A stretch of DNA of 22,929 nucleotides from the NCBI GenBank assembly GCA_035654795.1, contig DASRWC010000067.1, positions 1 to 22,929 of the forward strand, written 5' to 3'. This document shows, piece by piece, positions 1 to 6,817 of the stretch (positions are counted from its first letter, which is position 1; the number at the start of each line of letters is the position of its first letter). Source of the DNA: JAAYLC01 sp035654795 (GTDB lineage: Bacteria > Bacteroidota > Bacteroidia > Flavobacteriales > Flavobacteriaceae). Below the pieces are notes generated by a model. It did not search any database. It was not told the DNA's origin and was given only the letters and a program-made list of their open reading frames with translations. The position numbers and the translations under genes were made by a program.

Positions 1-529
1 CAAATTAGATTTTATGGTGAAGGATGCTCTGGGTAGAAGTTGGCAGTTAGGAACCATACAAGTAGATTATAACCTACCGGAAAGGTTTCAATTGGAATAC
101 AAAGGGAGCGACAACGAAATCCATCGACCTGTAATGATTCATCGTGCTCCTTTTGGAAGTATGGAACGTTTTGTTGCTATTTTACTTGAACATAGGGCAG
201 GGAATTTTCCTCTGTGGCTGACCCCGGATCAAGTAACCATCCTGTCTCTCAGCGAGAAATATGAAAATTATGCCGAAAAAGTTTTAAATTTGCTTGAAAA
301 TGACGAAATTCGCGCCCTCATTGACAACAGGAACGAAACTGTAGGAAAGAAAATTAGAGAAGCAGAAATGAATAAAATTCCGTTTATGTTAATTGTTGGA
401 GAACAAGAGGCAAAAAACGGAACTGTTTCTGTTAGGAAACGCGGTGAAGGTGACATTGGGACAATGACCATTGCCGACTTTTCGCGTTTAATAAAAGAAG
501 AAGTAAGAAAAGAATTGAAAGAATTCTAA
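1..529 (+). CDS. thrS: Threonine--tRNA ligase, C-terminal part (5' truncated by window edge)
   Basis: This is the last ~175 residues of threonyl-tRNA synthetase, which charges tRNA-Thr with threonine in the cytoplasm. The frame is open to the left edge (first whole codon at position 2), so the true start lies outside the window. The class II motif 3 region is visible as HRAPFGSMERF, with its ATP-contacting Arg, followed by FPLWLTPDQV, where the C-terminal anticodon-binding domain begins. That domain continues to a normal end with the pattern GTVSVRKRGEGDIGTM. Full-length family members are roughly 640 residues. The stop at 527-529 is followed after 24 nt by the inferred infC start, giving the classical thrS-infC-rpmI-rplT order. 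The ATG at 14 is internal (Met of DFMVKDALGR) and not a start. Confidence 0.96.
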   Translation, partial: KLDFMVKDALGRSWQLGTIQVDYNLPERFQLEYKGSDNEIHRPVMIHRAPFGSMERFVAILLEHRAGNFPLWLTPDQVTILSLSEKYENYAEKVLNLLENDEIRALIDNRNETVGKKIREAEMNKIPFMLIVGEQEAKNGTVSVRKRGEGDIGTMTIADFSRLIKEEVRKELKEF

Positions 530-553
530 TGTTTAATTAAAATTTTTAAAGCC

Positions 554-1108
554 ATAGCATTAAGAAGAAACAGAAGTAGGGATAATACCCGAGTCGTAAA
601 AGAGGACCAGCATCGGATAAACGAGAACATCCGAGAGAAGGAGGTGCGTCTTGTAGGCGATAATGTAGAGATGGGGATTTATCCTATTCAACGAGCCTTA
701 GAAATTGCCGAGGAGCAAGAACTTGATCTCGTAGAAATATCTCCAAACGCAAATCCTCCGGTTTGCAAAGTAATGGACTACCGAAAGTTCGTTTACGAGC
801 AGAAAAAAAGAGACAAGGCCCTGAAGGCCAAAGCTACTAAGGTTATAGTTAAAGAGATTCGTTTTGGTCCAAATACCGATGATCACGATTACGAGTTTAA
901 AAAGAAGCACGCCGAAAAATTCCTCCAAGAGGGAGCAAAGCTTAAAGCTTATGTTTTCTTTAAGGGGCGTTCCATTGTTTTTAAAGATCAAGGAGAAATT
1001 CTTCTCTTAAGATTAGCTCAAGATCTTGAAGAATTCGGAAAGGTGGAGCAAATGCCAAAATTGGAAGGTAAGCGGATGACGATGTTCATCGCACCTAAAA
1101 AGAAATAA
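554..1108 (+). CDS. infC: Translation initiation factor IF-3, with a non-canonical start codon
   Basis: IF-3 binds the 30S subunit, blocks premature 50S joining and proofreads the initiation codon and initiator tRNA. The frame contains the typical N-domain (VRLVGDNVEMGIYP, LDLVEISPNANPPVCK), a Lys-rich linker and the C-domain (VKEIRFGPNTDDHDYEFK, FFKGRSIVFK). The first GTG (644) would delete about 30 conserved N-terminal residues, including EDQHRINENIR. Upstream of it, back to the thrS stop in the same frame, there is no ATG, GTG, TTG or CTG. The best-aligned start is ATA at 554, giving (M)ALRRNRSRDNTR and 184 residues; ATT at 542 or 536 is the alternative. The family is certain, the exact start is not. 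A rare AUU-type start is the known basis of IF-3 autoregulation in enterobacteria, so similar control is plausible here. Confidence 0.9.
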   Translation: MALRRNRSRDNTRVVKEDQHRINENIREKEVRLVGDNVEMGIYPIQRALEIAEEQELDLVEISPNANPPVCKVMDYRKFVYEQKKRDKALKAKATKVIVKEIRFGPNTDDHDYEFKKKHAEKFLQEGAKLKAYVFFKGRSIVFKDQGEILLLRLAQDLEEFGKVEQMPKLEGKRMTMFIAPKKK

Positions 1109-1171
1109 AAAATACCTGTATAGGTTATTATTGAAGATAAATAAAAGCGAAATACAAATAATAGTAGAAAC

Positions 1172-1369
1172 ATGCCAAAACAGAAGACGAATTCCAGTGC
1201 AAAAAAGCGTTTTAAGCTTACTGCCACAGGAAAGATTAAAAGAAAGCACGCCTTTAAAAGTCACATCTTGACCAAAAAAAGTAAGAAACGCAAACGTGCT
1301 TTAACTCAATTCGGATTGGTCAGTACAGCCGACGAGAATAATGTGAAGTTGATGCTTCGATTGAAGTAA
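1172..1369 (+). CDS. rpmI: 50S ribosomal protein L35
   Basis: This 65-residue, very basic protein starts MPKQKTNSSAKKRFKLTATG and contains KIKRKHAFKSHILTKKSKKRKR, the L35 signature that packs against 23S rRNA in the large subunit. Length is normal for the family. The ATG follows an A-rich leader with no Shine-Dalgarno sequence, as expected in Bacteroidota. It sits 63 nt downstream of infC and 88 nt upstream of rplT in the conserved infC-rpmI-rplT order, so it is almost certainly cotranscribed with both. Confidence 0.97.
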   Translation: MPKQKTNSSAKKRFKLTATGKIKRKHAFKSHILTKKSKKRKRALTQFGLVSTADENNVKLMLRLK

Positions 1370-1400
1370 CTCTTCCCGGTGAATAAATTATTAACCCTGG

Positions 1401-1439
1401 AGCAGCGCAGTAAAAAGTGTCTAAAATAGACCGCCTGCT
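1401..1439 (+). promoter_or_regulatory. Nested hairpin in the rpmI-rplT spacer, candidate L20-type leader element
   Basis: The 88-nt spacer before rplT can fold into an outer stem, AGCAG-(bulged C)-GC at 1401-1408 with GCCTGCT at 1433-1439, enclosing an inner perfect 5-bp hairpin GTCTA-AAA-TAGAC at 1419-1431. It has no following T-run, so it is not an intrinsic terminator. L20 represses its own operon in other bacteria by binding mRNA that mimics its 23S rRNA site. The position fits such a role, but the function is inference. Confidence 0.35.
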
Positions 1440-1457
1440 ACAAAAAAATTTAAAATT

Positions 1458-1802
1458 ATGCCAAGATCAGTAAATTCGGTTGCGAAGAGAGCCCGCAGAA
1501 AAAAGGTTCTTAAACAGGCCAAAGGTTACTTTGGAAGAAGAAAAAACGTTTGGACGGTTGCTAAGAATGCGGTTGATAAAGCTATGCTTTATAGCTACCG
1601 TGATCGTAGAACCAAAAAGAGAAATTTTAGATCATTGTGGATCACTCGTATCAATGCGGGTGCCAGAGCACACGGAATGTCTTATTCTCAGTTTATGGGA
1701 AGTTTAAAGAAAGGCGGTATTGAATTGAACAGAAAAGTTCTTGCTGATCTGGCAATGAACCATCCTGAGGCATTTGCCGCCATTGTAAACAAAGTTAAGT
1801 AA
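1458..1802 (+). CDS. rplT: 50S ribosomal protein L20
   Basis: This 114-residue basic protein starts MPRSVNSVAKRARRKKVLKQ and continues through KGYFGRRKNVWTVAKNAVDK and RDRRTKKRNFRSLWITRINAGAR split over the usual helices; it is the L20 family throughout and of normal length. L20 binds 23S rRNA early in 50S assembly and in several bacteria represses its own operon. It is the last gene of the thrS-infC-rpmI-rplT operon and is followed 26 nt later by a strong terminator. The ATG is preceded by an A/T-rich leader without a Shine-Dalgarno match. Confidence 0.97.
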   Translation: MPRSVNSVAKRARRKKVLKQAKGYFGRRKNVWTVAKNAVDKAMLYSYRDRRTKKRNFRSLWITRINAGARAHGMSYSQFMGSLKKGGIELNRKVLADLAMNHPEAFAAIVNKVK

Positions 1803-1828
1803 ATAAAATAATTGATTTCGCTTTTATT

Positions 1829-1857
1829 AAAACCGCCTCTGTCAGGCGGTTTTTTTG
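1829..1857. terminator. Intrinsic terminator after rplT, probably bidirectional
   Basis: The stem AAAACCGCCT / AGGCGGTTTT (1829-1838 with 1844-1853) has a 5-nt loop CTGTC and is followed by a T-run. On the minus strand the same stem is followed by TTAATAAAAG, so it may also end the convergent gene at 1878-3134, although that stem lies 20 nt past that gene's stop. Confidence 0.9.
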
Positions 1858-1877
1858 TTCCATGCTATAGCCTCAGG

Positions 1878-3134
1878 TCAGGTTTTTTGTTTTTTCTTCT
1901 TGGCAGCTGGAAAAAGCACATTGTTTAGGATAAGCCTATAGCCAGGAGAAGTGGGATGAAGTGCAAGTTCTGTAGGTGGATCTCCTACCCGATGCTGATA
2001 ATCTTCCGGGTCATGGCCGCCATAAAAAGTAAAAAAGCCTTTACCCTTTATTCCATGAATATATCTGGCTTCTTCATTTCGTTTATTTTCTCCCATGACC
2101 AATACGCTTGATTTGATCTGGCTTCTCTCAAAAGCGGTAGTTTGACCCATAAATCCCTTAACTATAGAAGTATGATTTTGACAAAGCATTGTAGGAATTG
2201 GATCCCATTTTGCCGAAAAATCCATTAGACTGAAATAATCTGATTCTTTTTGAATTTTTCTTTTATCCGTGGTATCTATACTTGAGAACTCATAAACCAT
2301 GGGATCTCTTTCAAGAATGAAGTCTGTAAAAGCAAATGTTTTGGAATAATCTATTTTACTCTGATAATTCGGCTCACTTGGATCGCCATCAAACATGGGT
2401 TCACAAATATCCACACCTTCCGCCGAAAGTGCTATGTCAAAACTATCAGTTGCGCTACACATTGCGAACATAAACCCGCCTCCTACGACATAATCTCGAA
2501 TTTTTAGTGCCACAGCTAACTTTGAATCAGAAACTTTTGAAAATCCCAATCGGGCAGCCAGCTCTTCCGCTCGTTTTTTCTCCTCTATGTACCAAGGAGC
2601 ATTTCGATAGGCTCGATAAAATTTCCCATATTGTCCTGTGAAATCCTCGTGATGCAGATGTAACCAGTCGTAAAGCAAAAGTTGATCGGAAAGCACTTCT
2701 TCATCATAAACAACAGTGTAAGGTATCTCGGCATAGGTCAAAACCAACGTTACAGCATCATCCCAAGGAAGGTTGGATTTTGGAGAATATACTGCAATTT
2801 TCGGAGCTTTCTCCAAAATTACGGCATCCATATTTTTGGCCGGACTAGAAATCTCTTCTAAGATCTGTTCGGCTTTTCCATCAGATAAGATTTCAAACGA
2901 GACTCCTCGAATTTTACACTCTCTTTGTAATTCAGGTGTATCGGGTAGAAGAAATGATCCTCCTCTGTAGTTTAACAGCCATTTTGCTTTTTGTCCTTTC
3001 TCCAGTGTCCAATAGGTAATGCCATAGGCTTTCAAGTGTTCCTTTTGACTGTCGGCATCCATAGGAATCAGCACATAGGAAGCAAACATGGAATAATAAC
3101 TAAAAAATATGACAGCAAACAATAACCTCCTCAT
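1878..3134 (-). CDS. Secreted flavobacterial protein usually labelled 'asparagine synthetase B'; glutamine-amidotransferase-like fold suspected
   Basis: The protein has 418 residues. Residues 1-19 (MRRLLFAVIFFSYYSMFAS) form a signal peptide, so it is probably exported. I recognise it as a highly conserved flavobacterial protein that genome annotations often call asparagine synthetase B. The sequence does not support that name: there is no N-terminal catalytic Cys2 of a class II amidotransferase and no SGGxDS ATP-pyrophosphatase loop. Instead GGGFMFAMCSATDS (residues 218-231, Cys226) resembles the nucleophile elbow of class I amidotransferase/BPL_N-like folds, and GGHDPEDYQHR (372-382) could supply a His. 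The conserved block YDWLHLHHEDFTGQYGKFY lies at 155-173. The C-terminus is KKKKQKT. The gene is convergent with rplT. The true reaction is unknown. Confidence 0.8.
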   Translation of the reverse strand: MRRLLFAVIFFSYYSMFASYVLIPMDADSQKEHLKAYGITYWTLEKGQKAKWLLNYRGGSFLLPDTPELQRECKIRGVSFEILSDGKAEQILEEISSPAKNMDAVILEKAPKIAVYSPKSNLPWDDAVTLVLTYAEIPYTVVYDEEVLSDQLLLYDWLHLHHEDFTGQYGKFYRAYRNAPWYIEEKKRAEELAARLGFSKVSDSKLAVALKIRDYVVGGGFMFAMCSATDSFDIALSAEGVDICEPMFDGDPSEPNYQSKIDYSKTFAFTDFILERDPMVYEFSSIDTTDKRKIQKESDYFSLMDFSAKWDPIPTMLCQNHTSIVKGFMGQTTAFERSQIKSSVLVMGENKRNEEARYIHGIKGKGFFTFYGGHDPEDYQHRVGDPPTELALHPTSPGYRLILNNVLFPAAKKKKQKT

Positions 3135-3191
3135 CTATAAAAATTATAATTTCCGAAGATAAAGAAGAAAACTCACATTCTGATCTATTCT

Positions 3192-4745
3192 TTAGAAAGG
3201 TATGCCATTGTCTTCATCTTCTTCTTCCCTTAAATCCTCATTTCCGAAGGCATCCTGTGGATTGCCGAAATGGGATGGATAGGATGGGGAATCATCTACT
3301 CCAAAGGAATTCATTTTTGATCCAAATTCTGCCGGCATTTCCATGGTTTCCAAGCTTTCAAATTTCCCCAGCTCTCCAATAAATTTCAAACGAATTTCAT
3401 CGAGACTTCCATTTCTGTGTTTTGCAATAATAAATTCGGCCTGACCGGCAGTTGGGGTTCGCTCGTCATCATCCCACTCCTCCAGTTTATAATATTCCGG
3501 TCTGTAAATAAACGATACAATATCCGCATCTTGCTCAATGGCTCCGGATTCCCGAAGGTCCGACAACAATGGCCTCTTAGTTCCTCCTCTTGTTTCTACC
3601 GCACGAGATAATTGAGAAAGTGCAATTACCGGAACATTTAGTTCCTTGGCAAGTGCCTTTAGATTACGGGATATTGTGGAAATTTCTTGTTCCCGATTTC
3701 CATTTTTATTCCCTCCTCCGGCAGTCATTAATTGAAGATAATCCACTATAATTATTTTAATTCCGAACTGTGAAGCCAGTCTTCTGGCTTTTGCTCTAAG
3801 GTCAAAAATTGAAAGTCCGGGGCTGTCATCAATGTATAACGGAGCCTTTTCCAGATCTTTCACTTTAACGTTTAGCTGCTCCCATTCAAATTTTTGAAGA
3901 TTTCCTGTACGTAACTTTTCAGATGAAAGATGGGTTTCAGATGATATTAATCTTGTTATTAATTGAACAGATGACATTTCAAGAGAGAAAATAGCCACAG
4001 GTATATTATGATCCACGGCTATATTGCGAGCCATGGATAATGTCAGCGCTGTTTTCCCCATTCCCGGACGCGCGGCAATAATAATTAAATCACTCGGTTG
4101 CCATCCTGATGTAATCTTGTCCACCTTAGGAAACCCTGACGGAACGCCAGATAATCCTTCTCTATTTGCGATTTCTTCAATTCGTTTTTTGGCCTGTGTT
4201 ACCAAACTTTGCGCTGTTTCAGAAGATCTCTTCATGATACTTTGCGCAATGTCGTATAATTTTGACTCAGCTTCATCGAGAAGATCAAATACATCCGAAG
4301 TTTCATCATAAGAAGCTTCGATGATTTCGGTAGAAATTTTGATCAATTGTCTTTGAATGTATTTTTGAAGAATTATCCTTGCGTGAAATTCGATATGCGC
4401 AGAAGACGATACTTTTTGTGTGAGTTGAATCAGATAAAAATCACCACCTGCCAATTCCAATTTTCCATTCCGTTTCAGCTGATTAGAAACGGTTAATAAG
4501 TCTAGTACTTGCCCGGCTTTAAAAAGGGTGTACATAGCATCATATATATATTGGTGTGCAGGTTTATAAAAAACTTCCGGATGCAGCAGGTCTATAATTT
4601 CATCGACGCTTTTCCTATGGATCATTAAAGCTCCGAGAACAACTTCTTCAATATCAACCGCCTGTGGCGGAACTTTTCCTTTTTCCAAAGAAATAACTGA
4701 AGATTTCCTCGGGGTATATTCTAGCTGAGTTTTTAATTTTTCCAT
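3192..4745 (-). CDS. dnaB: Replicative DNA helicase DnaB
   Basis: DnaB is the hexameric 5'-3' helicase that unwinds DNA at the replication fork and recruits primase. The 517-residue protein has the N-terminal domain (~28-130, starting PPQAVDIEEVVLGALM), a linker, and the RecA-like motor with Walker A RPGMGKT (226-232), Walker B IIIVDYLQL (331-339), the SQLSRAVETR loop (377-386) and the KHRNG arginine-finger region (442-446). No intein interrupts it. Residues ~468-517 form a low-complexity acidic tail ending EEEDEDNGIPF, strikingly like the C-terminal tip of single-stranded-DNA-binding protein. The upstream 165-nt gap holds the accA terminator and a pair of GTTAnTAAC palindromes. I could not identify a clear -7 element. 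Confidence 0.97.
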   Translation of the reverse strand: MEKLKTQLEYTPRKSSVISLEKGKVPPQAVDIEEVVLGALMIHRKSVDEIIDLLHPEVFYKPAHQYIYDAMYTLFKAGQVLDLLTVSNQLKRNGKLELAGGDFYLIQLTQKVSSSAHIEFHARIILQKYIQRQLIKISTEIIEASYDETSDVFDLLDEAESKLYDIAQSIMKRSSETAQSLVTQAKKRIEEIANREGLSGVPSGFPKVDKITSGWQPSDLIIIAARPGMGKTALTLSMARNIAVDHNIPVAIFSLEMSSVQLITRLISSETHLSSEKLRTGNLQKFEWEQLNVKVKDLEKAPLYIDDSPGLSIFDLRAKARRLASQFGIKIIIVDYLQLMTAGGGNKNGNREQEISTISRNLKALAKELNVPVIALSQLSRAVETRGGTKRPLLSDLRESGAIEQDADIVSFIYRPEYYKLEEWDDDERTPTAGQAEFIIAKHRNGSLDEIRLKFIGELGKFESLETMEMPAEFGSKMNSFGVDDSPSYPSHFGNPQDAFGNEDLREEEDEDNGIPF

Positions 4746-4824
4746 ACGACGAATGTAAATAAAATGTTAAACGAAAACGAAGATTTTTGACAGAGTCTAT
4801 TAACCAATCATAAACATTTTGAAT

Positions 4825-4854
4825 GTTAATAACTTCCATTATCAGTTAATAACT
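4825..4854. repeat. Two identical GTTAATAACT repeats, 20 bp apart, upstream of dnaB
   Basis: GTTAATAACT occurs at 4825-4834 and again at 4845-4854. Its core GTTA-A-TAAC is a palindrome with a one-base centre. The spacing is exactly 20 bp, about two helical turns, which is typical of paired sites for a dimeric DNA-binding protein. The pair lies 80-110 bp before the dnaB start. Read on the minus strand, the first gives TTATTAACA, one base from the DnaA-box form TTATnCACA. Regulatory meaning is inference in an AT-rich spacer. Confidence 0.45.
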
Positions 4855-4857
4855 CAC

Positions 4858-4886
4858 AAAAAAATCCGAAGATGAACCTCGGATTT
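4858..4886 (-). terminator. Intrinsic terminator of accA
   Basis: On the minus strand the stem AAATCCGA / TCGGATTT (4879-4886 with 4862-4869, 9-nt loop) is followed by seven T residues (4858-4864 read as A on the plus strand). It lies 25 nt beyond the accA stop and ends the accA transcript before dnaB. Confidence 0.8.
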
Positions 4887-4910
4887 AATTTGCTATTTGG
4901 AGGAACTTTT

Positions 4911-5864
4911 TTATCCTCTAAAATCTCCCATATCGAGGTATTTTTCCATCCTTTTTTCAATCAATGATGAAACTGAAAGAGTTTTCAAACTATTGTAATT
5001 ATCCGTTATGGCTTTCGCTACCGTGGCGTATGTAGTTTCTTTATCACTATGGGCTCCACCAAGAGGCTCCTGAATAATTTCATCTATTAATTTTAGCTGC
5101 TTCATATCTGTAGCAGTGAGTTTTAGTGATGCTGCAGCTTGTTCTTTAAATTCCCAGCTTCGCCAAAGAATAGACGAACAACTTTCCGGAGAAATGACTG
5201 AATACCATGTGTTTTCGAGCATTAAAACCTTGTCTCCTACACCAATTCCCAAAGCTCCACCGCTTGCCCCTTCTCCGATAATGACACAAATAATAGGAAC
5301 TTCCAAACGTGTCATTTCTAAAATATTTCTTGCTATTGCCTCGCCTTGTCCTCTTTCTTCAGCTTCCAATCCGGGGTATGCTCCGGGTGTATCAATAAAA
5401 GTAACAACCGGTATCCCAAACTTCTCAGCAGATTTCATTAATCTTAGGGCTTTGCGATATCCTTCCGGATTGGCCATACCGAAATTGCGATACTGACGGG
5501 TTTTGGTATTATACCCTTTTTGTTGTCCCACAAACATGAAAGATTGGTCTCCAATCTTTCCAAGTCCTCCCACCATCGCCTTATCGTCTTTAAAATTCCG
5601 GTCTCCGTGCAATTCTAAAAAACTGTCACCACAGATGGCTTTAATATAGTCCATAGTATATGGCCTATTGGGATGCCTGGACAATTGAACACGCTGCCAA
5701 GGGGTAAGGCTGCTGTAAATCTCTTTTTTCTTTTCAACAAGCTTCTTCTCAATTTGCTTACAAGTGTTTGTTACATCAACATCACTCTCTTCGCCTATTG
5801 AACAAGCTTTTTCATACTGCTCTTGCAATTCTTTGATGGGCAACTCAAAATCCAAATATTCCAT
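4911..5864 (-). CDS. accA: Acetyl-CoA carboxylase carboxyltransferase subunit alpha
   Basis: AccA pairs with AccD to transfer the carboxyl group from biotin on BCCP to acetyl-CoA, giving malonyl-CoA, the first committed step of fatty acid synthesis. The 317-residue protein begins MEYLDFELPIKELQEQ, shows LTPWQRVQLSRHPNRPYTMDY (residues 53-73), HGDRNFKDDKAM, FIDTPGAYPGLEAEERGQGE (156-175) and the oxyanion-hole segment GEGASGGALGIG (198-209). Length and order match E. coli AccA. It lies 53 nt after the EamA-type gene but has its own promoter at 5900-5933 and terminator at 4858-4886, so it can be expressed separately. accD is not in the window. Confidence 0.97.
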   Translation of the reverse strand: MEYLDFELPIKELQEQYEKACSIGEESDVDVTNTCKQIEKKLVEKKKEIYSSLTPWQRVQLSRHPNRPYTMDYIKAICGDSFLELHGDRNFKDDKAMVGGLGKIGDQSFMFVGQQKGYNTKTRQYRNFGMANPEGYRKALRLMKSAEKFGIPVVTFIDTPGAYPGLEAEERGQGEAIARNILEMTRLEVPIICVIIGEGASGGALGIGVGDKVLMLENTWYSVISPESCSSILWRSWEFKEQAAASLKLTATDMKQLKLIDEIIQEPLGGAHSDKETTYATVAKAITDNYNSLKTLSVSSLIEKRMEKYLDMGDFRG

Positions 5865-5899
5865 AATAGTTTCCTGAGCTAAGTTTTTTTATGAAGGTA

Positions 5900-5933
5900 C
5901 AAAGATAAAGATTGTTCTTAAGCAATAGGCAAA
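5900..5933 (-). promoter_or_regulatory. accA promoter (Bacteroidota sigma-A type)
   Basis: Read on the minus strand, TTTG (5930-5933) is followed after 22 nt by TATCTTTG (5900-5907), a perfect TAnnTTTG -7 element. The -33 box lies inside the end of the upstream transporter gene. The predicted transcript starts about 30 nt before the accA ATG. Confidence 0.65.
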
Positions 5934-6817
5934 CGTCTTCGTTTTCTTTCCAGAGCAACTTTAAGTACTCCGTTTGCAACTACAGTAACAAAGATGATTA
6001 ATGCTCCATAATAGAATTGACTTCCCATTTTCTCTACATCTCCCAATATTAGAAGAGCCAACAAAATACCATAAACCGGTTCCATATTGATAGTTAGCAT
6101 AACTGTATAGGGGCTTATCCATCGCATTACATAAACAGATGCAATAAAGGCATAGGCCGTGCACGCAGATGCTAAAATGGCTAGATATATCCAATCTCGA
6201 GGCATCACTTCAAAAATATCTCCAATTCCCCCTGAGAAAATCAGGTATAAAGAAAGAGCAATTACACCTGTTAACAACTCATAAAAAGAAATCACACTTG
6301 CATTATGCTTCAAAATAAATTTGCCGTTTAGCACCGAAAATAAAGCACTTAAGAATGCAGAAACAAGCGCAAGGACAATTCCTAACCCATAGGAAGTATC
6401 AACATCAAAAATGACATAAAGACCTATGATTGCAATTAATCCAAACAAAACTTCATAGAAAATCACTCTTCTTCTGTAGAAAATCGGCTCAAGAATAGAC
6501 GCGAAAAAAGCCCCTGTTGAAAGAACTGCCAGTGTAACGGAAACATTAGAGACTTTAATAGCGGTGAAAAAGGTGAGCCAATGAAGTGCGATTATTATCC
6601 CTCCAATAGCAAATTTTCCCACTGTTTTCCATGGTAATTTTAATTTCTCTTTTCTGATTTTTAAATAAACATATACCAATATTACTGCTATTCCCATGCG
6701 GTACCACACGAGAGGAGCAGCTTTCAAACTAATTAAAGCCCCCAGAACTGCTGTAAATCCCCAGATAAAAACAATAAAATGGAGATGCAGATAATTTAAA
6801 AGTTTATCGTTTCGCAT
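5918..6817 (-). CDS. EamA-family (drug/metabolite transporter superfamily) membrane protein
   Basis: The 299-residue protein is almost entirely hydrophobic, with about ten membrane helices arranged as two EamA repeats (roughly 10-140 and 150-285), separated by short loops such as RKEKLKLPWK and RRRVIFYEV. It starts LHLHFIVFIWGFTAVLGALI, typical of DMT exporters in the inner membrane. The second repeat ends with the usual MEPVYGILLALLILGD pattern. The substrate cannot be deduced; relatives export amino acids, metabolites or drugs. Its start overlaps the end of the upstream LptF/LptG gene by 14 nt, indicating translational coupling in a tgt-lptG-eamA unit. Confidence 0.88.
   Translation of the reverse strand: MRNDKLLNYLHLHFIVFIWGFTAVLGALISLKAAPLVWYRMGIAVILVYVYLKIRKEKLKLPWKTVGKFAIGGIIIALHWLTFFTAIKVSNVSVTLAVLSTGAFFASILEPIFYRRRVIFYEVLFGLIAIIGLYVIFDVDTSYGLGIVLALVSAFLSALFSVLNGKFILKHNASVISFYELLTGVIALSLYLIFSGGIGDIFEVMPRDWIYLAILASACTAYAFIASVYVMRWISPYTVMLTINMEPVYGILLALLILGDVEKMGSQFYYGALIIFVTVVANGVLKVALERKRRRLPIA

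Noticed and set aside
644..1108. GTG at 644 as the infC start
   Set aside because: It would remove about 30 conserved IF-3 N-terminal residues that are clearly encoded upstream in the same frame.
3192..4745. Intein in dnaB
   Set aside because: The helicase motifs run continuously with normal spacing; there are no splicing blocks.
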